A program made the position numbers and the translations under genes. Shown one piece after another: positions 9,844 through 17,177 of a stretch of DNA of 64,000 nucleotides. The number at the start of each line of letters is the position of its first letter. Position 1 is the first letter of the stretch. This DNA is from Mycobacterium sherrisii (GTDB taxonomy: Bacteria; Actinomycetota; Actinomycetes; Mycobacteriales; Mycobacteriaceae), in NCBI RefSeq assembly GCF_002102355.1, contig NZ_LQPT01000020.1:1-64000 (forward strand), given 5' to 3'. Under the pieces are notes generated by a model. That model searched no databases. It was not told the origin of the DNA and saw nothing but the letters and a program-made list of their open reading frames with translations.

Positions 9844-11732
9844 AACAGCCCCGCCACGAAGAAACCGGCCGGCAAGCCGGTGGCGCCGACAAAGATGGTC
9901 AGCGCGTAGGACCGCGCGAAGCCGGTTTGTAGCCGTCGGGCATGTGTTGAGCCGGCACCGATCAGCCGGGCCACGCCTTCGACCGCGCCGTCGATCCGGC
10001 GCCGTTCGACGTTGACGAGCACACGCGATAGTCGTCGGCCGGGCCGCATGAACGCCGCCTCGTTGAGGCTGTCGGCGAACAGATCGCGTCGAGCGACGAC
10101 GGCCGCGGTCGACACCCATTCGGAGGCAATCGTTTTCACCGGGCGACGCGCATACCTGTGATATCCGATCGCCACGCCGATCGCGACCACCGTCAGGGTA
10201 ATGCTCGTCAACACCCAGCCGGGCCCGACAAGATGCGGCTCGGGCGAATCGGCCGGATTGGTGACCGGTCGCAGCCAGTCCGCGAGGGTGCCGCCGATGG
10301 CAAGCACGGCGCCGGCGCCCACTGATCCGCACGCCAGCACGATCATCGGTGCCGTCATAACGCCGGGCGATTCGTGTGGGTGGGCGCCGCGCCTCCAACG
10401 CGGTGCGCCGAAGAAGGTCATGACCATGACCCGGGTCATGTAGAACGCGGTAATCCCGGCGCCCAGCAGTGCCGCCGTGCCCAGCATCGCTCCGCCCAAA
10501 CCCCCGGTCGCGTAGGCGACTTCGATGATCGCATCCTTGGAGAAGAACCCCGCCAGCGGCGGAACCCCGATGATGGCCAGATAACCCATTCCGAAGGTGG
10601 CGAAGGTGATCGGCATCGCGGTGCGCAGTCCGCCGTAGCGCCGCATGTCGGTCTCGTCGTTCATGCCGTGCATCACCGATCCCGCACCCAAGAACAGGCC
10701 GGCTTTGAAGAACCCGTGGGTGAGCAGATGCAGAATCGCCACCGAGTAGCCGGCCGGACCCAGCCCCGCCGCCAACACCATGTAACCGATCTGCGACATC
10801 GTCGATGCGGCCAAGGCTTTCTTGATGTCGTCCTTGGCGCAGCCGATGATCGCCCCGAACAACAACGTGACGGCCCCGACGAGTAACACCGCGGTGCGCG
10901 CGGCCGGGGCCGCATCGAAGACCGCGCCCGACCGCACGATCAGATACACCCCGGCCGTCACCATCGTCGCGGCATGGATCAGTGCGCTGACCGGTGTCGG
11001 CCCTTCCATTGCGTCACCGAGCCATGACTGCAACGGCACCTGCGCGGACTTACCGCAGGCGGCCAGCAACAACATCAAACCGATCAGGGTCAGCGTGTCC
11101 CGCGGGGCGGTCGGCGTCTTGGCGAATACTCCGGCGTAGGAGAAGGTCCCGAAATGGACGAACATCAGCGCCAGCGCCAGCGCCAGACCCACATCGCCGA
11201 CGCGGTTGACGATGAACGCCTTTTTGGCCGCGGTGGCGGCGGCCGGCTTGTGCGACCAGAACCCGATGAGCAGGTAGGACGCCAAACCGACGCCCTCCCA
11301 ACCGAAGTACAGGCCGAGATAGTTGTCGGCCAATATCAACAACAGCATCGCCGCGACGAACAGATTGAGATAGCCGAAGAACCGCCGGCGGGCGGGATCG
11401 TCGCGCATATATCCGATCGAGTAGAGGTGGATCAGCGCACCGACGCCGGTGATCAGCAGCACGAAGCACACACTCAGGGCGTCCAGTTGCAACCCGAAGT
11501 CGACCGTCAGCGAAGCCACCTTCACCCAGGTGCCCAGCGTTTCGTGCAGCACCCGCTCGGGCGCCGCGCGCGTTAGTAGGCCGGCGAACAACCAAACGCC
11601 GTAGGCGAACGAGATCAGCACCGTGGCGCATCCGGCGAGATGGCCCCACCCGTCGGTGCGCCTGCCGCCCAGGAGCAACAGCATCGCCCCGGCCAACGGC
11701 ATCGCAATCAGGAACCACACCATCGGCGCCAT
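9840..11732 (-). CDS. NuoL-like proton-channel subunit in the huc operon
   Basis: A 630-residue membrane protein of the NuoL/MrpA family, near full length for NuoL, including a C-terminal region beyond the antiporter core. Conserved residues are present: Glu146 in [12 protein letters not shown], Lys228 in [20 protein letters not shown], and His253 in [16 protein letters not shown] at 11732 lies just behind a 47-residue membrane ORF, and its end is coupled to nuoM-like. The related DabB protein of bicarbonate uptake systems is NuoL-like too, but its partner DabA (a large soluble protein) is not present here. A role in coupling hydrogenase electron flow to ion transport is an inference. Confidence 0.87.
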   Translation of the reverse strand: MAPMVWFLIAMPLAGAMLLLLGGRRTDGWGHLAGCATVLISFAYGVWLFAGLLTRAAPERVLHETLGTWVKVASLTVDFGLQLDALSVCFVLLITGVGALIHLYSIGYMRDDPARRRFFGYLNLFVAAMLLLILADNYLGLYFGWEGVGLASYLLIGFWSHKPAAATAAKKAFIVNRVGDVGLALALALMFVHFGTFSYAGVFAKTPTAPRDTLTLIGLMLLLAACGKSAQVPLQSWLGDAMEGPTPVSALIHAATMVTAGVYLIVRSGAVFDAAPAARTAVLLVGAVTLLFGAIIGCAKDDIKKALAASTMSQIGYMVLAAGLGPAGYSVAILHLLTHGFFKAGLFLGAGSVMHGMNDETDMRRYGGLRTAMPITFATFGMGYLAIIGVPPLAGFFSKDAIIEVAYATGGLGGAMLGTAALLGAGITAFYMTRVMVMTFFGAPRWRRGAHPHESPGVMTAPMIVLACGSVGAGAVLAIGGTLADWLRPVTNPADSPEPHLVGPGWVLTSITLTVVAIGVAIGYHRYARRPVKTIASEWVSTAAVVARRDLFADSLNEAAFMRPGRRLSRVLVNVERRRIDGAVEGVARLIGAGSTHARRLQTGFARSYALTIFVGATGLPAGFFVAGLL

Positions 11733-11735
11733 GCC

Positions 11736-11879
11736 TCAGCGCCTGAGGCGGGTACGGTCGAAAAACACGGTGATGGCCAACTCGACCATCACCTCGCAGC
11801 CGGCGGCCAATGCGACGACCGCCGCGACCATCAGCAAAAGGTGGGCATCCACGCCCTTCAGCTTGGTTGTGGACGTCAC
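11736..11879 (-). CDS. Small single-span membrane peptide, NuoK-like tail
   Basis: A 47-residue ORF from GTG 11879 to TGA 11736-11738, in the gap between the 277-aa gene and nuoL-like. Residues 13-40 are one hydrophobic helix, LLLMVAAVVALAAGCEVMVE, carrying a buried Glu, followed by a basic tail RTRLRR. The helix and its Glu recall the last transmembrane helix of NuoK, which in complex I sits beside NuoL/NuoM-type subunits. The frame is open upstream but offers no better start codon. It may be a mini-subunit of the NuoL/M-like module or a remnant of a longer nuoK. Its expression is unproven. Confidence 0.45.
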   Translation of the reverse strand: MTSTTKLKGVDAHLLLMVAAVVALAAGCEVMVELAITVFFDRTRLRR

Positions 11880-11907
11880 CCGGCTGAACCCCGAATCGGG
11901 GGAAAAC

Positions 11908-12741
11908 TCAGGTGATTCCGACCAGGCCCGGGTCGAAGGTCGCCCGAGCCGCCACCGATGCGGCGGCCGCCCTGACGATCACACCGGCGTCGGCGTCATA
12001 GCCCTTGGGGAAGACGATCTCGGCGCTGTCGTCCCCCTCGCGGTGCGCCATCAACCAGTCGTAGAGCAACCAGTCCAGGGCGCACGTGACGGTGAGCGGG
12101 TCCGCATCGGCGCTGTGCGATCCCGCCATGACGGAGTTGAGCGCGTCCAAGTGTTCGCGGCGAGCAGCATCCTTGTTGACACCGGAACTGTCGAACAACA
12201 ACATCGACAACGTCAGCGGAAACCGTCGCCCCGCCTCCGTGCGCACCACCCAGCGGCCACCCATCCACGGCCGCGCCGGATCCACCTGCTGCATCTCTCC
12301 GAAGCCGCCCACGACGCCGAGGGTGGGTTGGTCAAGGTGGCCGTCCAACGGAGCCGGGCCCAGCAACCCCAGCGGCCGGCGAGCACAGATCGAGAACAAT
12401 GCCGCCGTGCCGATGATCTTGCCGGCGCGCAGATCCGGTGTGATCCCAACCGATGCGGCTGATTCGGCGTACTCGAGACACAGCCGGTCCAGCACGCGGT
12501 GCAGGTCCAGCAGGTCGTCGCGCTCGGCCGCATCCGCGGGTCCGCGTCCACCGCCCAGGATTTCGCCGAACCGCCCGGCGGCCGCGATCAACGCGTCGTC
12601 GAGAGCTTCCAGGTGCGTGGCCACCAAGCGATCCGCTTCGTCGTCGGCGACCACCAACCGCTGCAGCAATGTCGGCACGCCGGCCGCGGTGGCCCAATAG
12701 AACCCGATCTGCCCATCGCCCTGGACGATCCGCGGCCTCAT
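11908..12741 (-). CDS. Huc-operon protein of unknown function (277 aa)
   Basis: I do not recognise a named family. The protein is soluble and 277 residues long, with an alpha-helical N-terminal half (LLQRLVVADDEADRLVATHL) and a C-terminal half without repeats, metal motifs or membrane spans. ATG at 12741 overlaps the stop of the NHL-repeat gene as ATGA, so it is co-translated within the hydrogenase operon. Its position between hydrogenase accessory genes and the NuoL/M-like pair suggests a part in hydrogenase assembly or membrane coupling. Nothing in the sequence proves it. Confidence 0.7.
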   Translation of the reverse strand: MRPRIVQGDGQIGFYWATAAGVPTLLQRLVVADDEADRLVATHLEALDDALIAAAGRFGEILGGGRGPADAAERDDLLDLHRVLDRLCLEYAESAASVGITPDLRAGKIIGTAALFSICARRPLGLLGPAPLDGHLDQPTLGVVGGFGEMQQVDPARPWMGGRWVVRTEAGRRFPLTLSMLLFDSSGVNKDAARREHLDALNSVMAGSHSADADPLTVTCALDWLLYDWLMAHREGDDSAEIVFPKGYDADAGVIVRAAAASVAARATFDPGLVGIT

Positions 12742-13916
12742 CGCCGCCGCCAGATGACGACGCGATTGTTCCCCGAGTCCGCAACCGCCAGCCGGTCCCC
12801 GTACAGCGACAGCCCGTAGGGCCAGCACAGGGTGTCGCGCTGCACGGAGGTCCAGCGATTCTCGCCGTTGGCACCGAAATGCGGCTGGGCCAACACATGG
12901 TCGGCCGCATGGCCCCGCGTTGGGATATTGTCCCACAACAGAATTCGGTTGTTTGCGGTATCGGCCACCGCCAGCCGATCGCCCGCCAGGCCGAGCGCAT
13001 AGGGGAACCGGAATCGATCACCGGTGTGCGGACCGTACGGCCATTCCTGCGAACTACCGAATTCCGGCTGGCCGATCAAGACATCGGCGGGACCATCGCG
13101 ATCCGGAGGAGGCGACCAGCCCAGGATGCGATGGTTGCCCGCATCGGCGATCAGCAGCAGATTGTCGTGGCCGGCGATGTCGTGTGGCCAGCGAAAGCTC
13201 GCCGGCCCGGCGCTCTCGCCGCGGTTCTCCTCGCGGTGTGCGGCACTCGGTTGACCGAGCACGACGTCCGCGGGCTGGCCGGGTCCGGGAATTCCGTTGT
13301 GCCAGCCCAGGACACGACGATTGCCGGTGTCGGCCACCCAGAACGCGTCACCGATCGCCGCGATGCCGAACGGCCAGTAGAAGGAACCGGCCCAGCAGCC
13401 GGCGCCGCCGTTGGGCTCCACCGAGGACGCGTCCGGTTGTCCAAGGACGACGTCCGGTGCGACGTCGCTGTGTCGCGGCACGGTGTCCCAGACCAGAATG
13501 CGATGATGCCACGCGTCGGCGACGACGAGCCGACCGTCGTGCACCAGCACCCCGGTCGGCAGGTTCATCCCTCGTTCCGGTCCCCGACCGCCGGCCGCGC
13601 GTCCTTCCGTCGCTCCGTCCGGTTGCCCCAGCACCACGTCGGCCGGCTGCTCGTCGGCCGTTGGGATGCCGTGCCACAGCAAGATTCGATGGTTGCCGGA
13701 GTCGGCGACGACGAGGTGCTCGGCTCCCAGGAACACGCCCCGCGGCGAATACATCCACGCCATGGTGGGTTTGGCCGGGGGTAGGGCGAGCCCGCCCGGA
13801 GCCGGTGCGCCCAGCCAGACCTCCGGTGACCACCCGCCGCTGTAGTTAAGGTCGGCGACCGGGTCGACCCGTGGCGGCAGGGCGGTGACGTTGCGCCGGA
13901 CCGTGTAGCGGCTCAT
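12738..13916 (-). CDS. NHL-repeat beta-propeller protein of the huc operon
   Basis: A 392-residue protein built of about six repeats of roughly 55-60 residues, each with a core like VADSGNHRILLW followed by IPT and ADVVLGQP. NHL repeats fold into a beta-propeller used for protein or ligand binding. There is no signal peptide, so it should be cytoplasmic like the Huc subunits. ATG at 13916 overlaps the hucE stop (ATGA); its own stop overlaps the 277-aa gene. A scaffold role for the hydrogenase or its electron-transfer partner is plausible but inferred from position alone. Confidence 0.82.
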   Translation of the reverse strand: MSRYTVRRNVTALPPRVDPVADLNYSGGWSPEVWLGAPAPGGLALPPAKPTMAWMYSPRGVFLGAEHLVVADSGNHRILLWHGIPTADEQPADVVLGQPDGATEGRAAGGRGPERGMNLPTGVLVHDGRLVVADAWHHRILVWDTVPRHSDVAPDVVLGQPDASSVEPNGGAGCWAGSFYWPFGIAAIGDAFWVADTGNRRVLGWHNGIPGPGQPADVVLGQPSAAHREENRGESAGPASFRWPHDIAGHDNLLLIADAGNHRILGWSPPPDRDGPADVLIGQPEFGSSQEWPYGPHTGDRFRFPYALGLAGDRLAVADTANNRILLWDNIPTRGHAADHVLAQPHFGANGENRWTSVQRDTLCWPYGLSLYGDRLAVADSGNNRVVIWRRR

Positions 13917-14797
13917 CCGCGCACTCGGACCCAAACGTCTCCGTCGTCGACGCGCAGTGGCAACTGTTCGAGTTGCGCCCCGGGCGCACTCAAGCATTCC
14001 CCCGAGGATGCGTCGTAGCAGAAACCATGCCACGGGCAGGTCAGGGTGCCGTTCTCGGCGTCGAGTATCGCGTTGTCCAATGGCAGTGCCTCGTGCGCGC
14101 ATTCGTTGCGGTAGGCGGACAATCGATGGTCGACGCTGACGACGATCACCTCGGCGCGCTCTCCGGAGTCCGCCGTCAGGCTGCGCGCGGTCACGTCGCC
14201 GTCGACCAGCCCCGCGGCGGGGCCGAGCTTGGCCCAGCCGTCGCGGCCGGCGGCCGGGCCGATGCGAAGGGCTTCGAGGGGTATCAGGGTCGGCGACGGC
14301 TCGTTGGGCAGTACTTCCACGGCCGAGATCGCGGGCACGCCCTGCACCAGCGCCTCTTCGACGAGATTGCGCAGGGTCACCGACGACATCGAACAACCGT
14401 TGCAGGACCCCTCCAGCCGCACGTAGGCGGTGCCGTCCTCGACGCGGACCAGGGTGACATCGCCGCCGTGGCTCTGCAATTGGGGCCGCACCGATTCCAG
14501 CACCCGGCCGGCGTGGGTGAGTGGGTCCGGCCGGATGATTCCGTGCAACGACAGCAGCAGATGCACCACCGGCTCGTCGACCAGCTCGAAGAGCACCGCG
14601 CGTGCGGCGTCGTCCGCGCGCATGCGGCGCACCATGGTGGTCAGTCCGGCGCGGTGCACGGCCTCGAGGGCATCCTTGAGTTCTTCGGCCACGGCGCGGG
14701 CCTTCGGGTCGAGCTCGGCCAACGCCGCTACCGCGTCGTCGACTCGCTTGGCCAGCTCGTCGAGGTGAGGCTCGGAAACCTTGGCCGCCACCGTCAT
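13913..14797 (-). CDS. hucE: HucE-type iron-sulfur protein, NifU-like plus Rieske domains
   Basis: A 294-residue fusion. The middle has a NifU C-terminal domain with the cluster-binding GSCNGCS (Cys132, Cys135). The C-terminal part is a Rieske [2Fe-2S] domain with Cys233-x-His235 and Cys254-x2-His257 (CPWHGFCYD). The N-terminal 85 residues are helical. In M. smegmatis an iron-sulfur gene in the huc operon, hucE, is reported as linked to the hydrogenase's use of the respiratory chain; architecture and position match. It probably passes electrons from Huc or helps insert clusters. It is coupled by 4-base overlaps to the TPR gene before it and the NHL gene after it. Confidence 0.85.
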   Translation of the reverse strand: MTVAAKVSEPHLDELAKRVDDAVAALAELDPKARAVAEELKDALEAVHRAGLTTMVRRMRADDAARAVLFELVDEPVVHLLLSLHGIIRPDPLTHAGRVLESVRPQLQSHGGDVTLVRVEDGTAYVRLEGSCNGCSMSSVTLRNLVEEALVQGVPAISAVEVLPNEPSPTLIPLEALRIGPAAGRDGWAKLGPAAGLVDGDVTARSLTADSGERAEVIVVSVDHRLSAYRNECAHEALPLDNAILDAENGTLTCPWHGFCYDASSGECLSAPGAQLEQLPLRVDDGDVWVRVRG

Positions 14798-16053
14798 CGG
14801 ACGTCCTCAGACCGTAAAAGTGTCAACTGCCTGGCGATCTCGTCGAGCACGCCGCGCACCGCCCGCACCGCATCGTGGTCTTGTTGTTCCTCGAACAGGA
14901 AGCGCGCCTCGTAGAGCTTTGCCTTGGCCTGATCGAACAGCCCGAGGTGGGCCAGCGCATTGCCCTGATTGGCCAGCACCCTGGCCCTGCCCAACGGGTC
15001 GGTCTCGCGGTCGCGGACGGCGAGCACGGCTTCGTAGCGTTCGACCGCCTCGACCAGGTTGTCGGCCTGGTGCTTGGACGGCGTGTACACCAACGAATTC
15101 GCCAGGTTCAGCTGCACGCTCGCCCACTGTTCGGGGTAGCTCTCGGCGGTGTACACCTTCAGCGCGGAACGCAGCGATTGCGCCGCCACTCCGAGGCGCA
15201 GCTGCCCGGACGCCTCCACCATCGGCATCGTCAGGTAGGCCGTCGCCAGGTTCGCGTGCGCCGAAGCCCACAGCAGCGGCGCCTCGTCCCGCAACACCAG
15301 CTGCAGCGCGGAGTGATAATGCGGTATCGCCTGAGCCAGCACCCCCGGATTGTCTTGGGCGCGTTCGTGTATGAGTCCGGCGACGGTGAGGTGCAGTTCC
15401 GCCCGGGCGATGCGCAGCCCGTCGGCGCCGTCCAGTAGGCGCAACGCCCGTTCCAGGTACGGCTGAGCCGACGGTTCATCGACGTCGCGGCAGATCGAGC
15501 CGGCGGCCCCGATCAGCATGCCTTCCAGACAGGGCGACACTTCGGCGGCGCAGCGTGCGGCGCGCTCGAGCAGCGCGACCGCCCCCGCCGAATCTCCTTG
15601 CGCAACAGCATGACTGGCCTGCGCGGACAGTGCGACGGCGGCGAGTTCGCCGGTGCTGGGTTCGGCCTCGGGCGGACTGTCGCGCCGCCCGGTGGTGAAC
15701 AGCACGAGGTCGACCAGCACGCCGAATTCACCCAGTTCGGCGCGTAGCGTGTCGGTGTCGACGCCCTCGGGCGCCAGCACGAACCGGTTGTAGCGGGTCA
15801 TCGGATCATCGGCGGTCAACTGCTGCAATGCCGCCTCGACGTCGCCGGAATGGGCCAGCTGCAGTGCCCGCAGGCCGTCGGGCCAGACGGTGGGTTCGTT
15901 GCCGTCCAGCAAGGCCGTGCGCACCGCGTCGTGGCCGGCGCCCGAGGGGATCAGCAGGTAACCCAATGGCAACGGGAAAGCGCCGAGCGCCTGCGGTCTG
16001 GCAGCCAGGGCGGCGGGCGGGGCGACTTCAGCGGTGGTGGTCATGGCGTTCAT
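14794..16053 (-). CDS. TPR-repeat protein of the huc operon
   Basis: A 419-residue, Ala- and Leu-rich helical protein. Its C-terminal half (about residues 220-400) shows tetratricopeptide-like helices, for example ASAHANLATAYLTMP and RARVLANQGNALAHLGLFDQ. TPR proteins are binding scaffolds, so a chaperone or assembly role for the hydrogenase is likely. ATG at 16053 overlaps the TGA of the 91-aa gene (ATGA); another ATG lies three codons further in. A longer frame reaches 16206 but runs antisense-like through the small gene upstream. The TGA overlaps the hucE start. Confidence 0.8.
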   Translation of the reverse strand: MNAMTTTAEVAPPAALAARPQALGAFPLPLGYLLIPSGAGHDAVRTALLDGNEPTVWPDGLRALQLAHSGDVEAALQQLTADDPMTRYNRFVLAPEGVDTDTLRAELGEFGVLVDLVLFTTGRRDSPPEAEPSTGELAAVALSAQASHAVAQGDSAGAVALLERAARCAAEVSPCLEGMLIGAAGSICRDVDEPSAQPYLERALRLLDGADGLRIARAELHLTVAGLIHERAQDNPGVLAQAIPHYHSALQLVLRDEAPLLWASAHANLATAYLTMPMVEASGQLRLGVAAQSLRSALKVYTAESYPEQWASVQLNLANSLVYTPSKHQADNLVEAVERYEAVLAVRDRETDPLGRARVLANQGNALAHLGLFDQAKAKLYEARFLFEEQQDHDAVRAVRGVLDEIARQLTLLRSEDVR

Positions 16054-16325
16054 CCGTTGCGCGGTCCTCGGATATTGCGTTCGGCGGCACGCTTGATCAG
16101 GCCGGCGGACAACTCGGCTCGGCGTTTGGTGGAGTGCCCATCGATCCGCTTTCGCACCACACCGTCGGCGAACACGACGATGATCTCGACGAACCAGCGG
16201 CCGCATTCCTCGACGACGACGGTCTGCACGTCCAGTGCTTCGTCGGCGGAGCTGTCGGCGCGGACCTCCGTCGGCGGGCGCTGTGACTCACCGCCGTCCG
16301 TCAGCCGCTCAGCCACCAGAATCAC
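16050..16325 (-). CDS. Small conserved-position huc operon protein (91 aa)
   Basis: A 91-residue protein from GTG 16325, overlapping the stop of the protease gene as GTGA; its own TGA overlaps the TPR gene start. The sequence is mixed alpha/beta, with a central hydrophobic strand pair (VVVEECGRWFVEIIVVFADG) and a basic C-terminal helix. It has one cysteine and no metal motif. I do not recognise the family. Coupling on both sides makes it a genuine gene of the hydrogenase operon, probably a small assembly factor. Confidence 0.7.
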   Translation of the reverse strand: MILVAERLTDGGESQRPPTEVRADSSADEALDVQTVVVEECGRWFVEIIVVFADGVVRKRIDGHSTKRRAELSAGLIKRAAERNIRGPRNG

Positions 16326-17155
16326 CCCGGCGGCTCCAGCCGGGCCCGCAGCGGGATGCGCAGCGACGTGGTTGCATCGTCCCAGAATGCACCAACAACG
16401 CCCGATATCGCGCGGTCGGCGATCACTTCCCGGATGAGCAGCGATCGGTCACCCGCGGGGTTGCGTTGCTTGAGCAGCAGTCCCCCGCTGCGCGGACCGC
16501 GCAGCGGGATCAGCCACAAGTCGTCGTCGCGAACCAGTGCCGCCACCGCGTCGGACGGAAATCGACTGGCCGCCAACCCGGCATCCAGCCGCAAGTATCC
16601 GTCGGCGGTGAATTCGACGGTGACCTCGGGAGCGGCGGCCGGCCGAAGGACGGCCAGGTGGTCGGCCTCGATGCGGTCGACGACCAGCTCCATGGCCGCC
16701 TGCACCGGTGCGGACAGGTCCGCGCCGAGCTCCACGCCTTGCACCTCGATCAGATAGACGGTGATGTCGGTGGGGCAGTCCTCACCGAGTGCCCAGCGGG
16801 CGAATGCGACGGCATGGTCCCAGCGGAAGGAGTGGGTGTGCAGACCCTGCAGCGGCGGCAGGTCCACCAACTCCGCGGCCGGCACCTTGAAGATGGTGCC
16901 CGGCGCCGAGCCCGTGGCCGCCGCGTCGACGATCACCACCCGTTCGGCGCCGCGCATCTGAAACGCGACGTCCATGCCCGCGGTACCGCCGTCGACCAGG
17001 CGAGCCCCGCCGGGGACCCCGCGTTCCCAAAGGTGGCGGACCAGAACCGGCCCGACACCGTCGTCGCCGCGCAACAAGTTGCCGCATCCCACCACCAACA
17101 CCGCACACCCGGGGGCTTCCAAGTGGTGGGCGTCGCCGGTCGCGGCGGTGCCCAT
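16322..17155 (-). CDS. Hydrogenase maturation endopeptidase (HyaD/HybD family) with C-terminal extension
   Basis: A 277-residue protein. Residues 17-165 form a peptidase M52 domain with the entry motif GCGNLLRGDDGVGP and the later LHTHSFRWDH, whose acidic and His residues sense nickel in this family. These enzymes remove the C-terminal tail of the large subunit once the NiFe site is complete; the substrate here would be HucL. The last 110 residues are an extra domain beyond the usual 150-180-residue length, of unknown role. ATG at 17155 lies 22 bases after the hucL stop. Confidence 0.88.
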   Translation of the reverse strand: MGTAATGDAHHLEAPGCAVLVVGCGNLLRGDDGVGPVLVRHLWERGVPGGARLVDGGTAGMDVAFQMRGAERVVIVDAAATGSAPGTIFKVPAAELVDLPPLQGLHTHSFRWDHAVAFARWALGEDCPTDITVYLIEVQGVELGADLSAPVQAAMELVVDRIEADHLAVLRPAAAPEVTVEFTADGYLRLDAGLAASRFPSDAVAALVRDDDLWLIPLRGPRSGGLLLKQRNPAGDRSLLIREVIADRAISGVVGAFWDDATTSLRIPLRARLEPPG

Positions 17156-17177
17156 GCCGCAATCCGAAGCAGTCAGA

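Noticed and set aside
8332-10398. A 688-codon frame extending nuoM-like upstream to 10398
   Set aside because: The first 185 codons are an Arg-rich shadow inside nuoL-like; the ATG at 9843 overlapping the nuoL-like stop is the natural start.
8332-11732. Part of the housekeeping complex I operon
   Set aside because: Only NuoL- and NuoM-like genes are present and they are translationally joined to huc genes; nuoA-J are absent.
9840-11732. DabA/DabB bicarbonate uptake system
   Set aside because: The NuoL-like protein could pass as DabB, but no DabA-like gene is present, so the system cannot be claimed.
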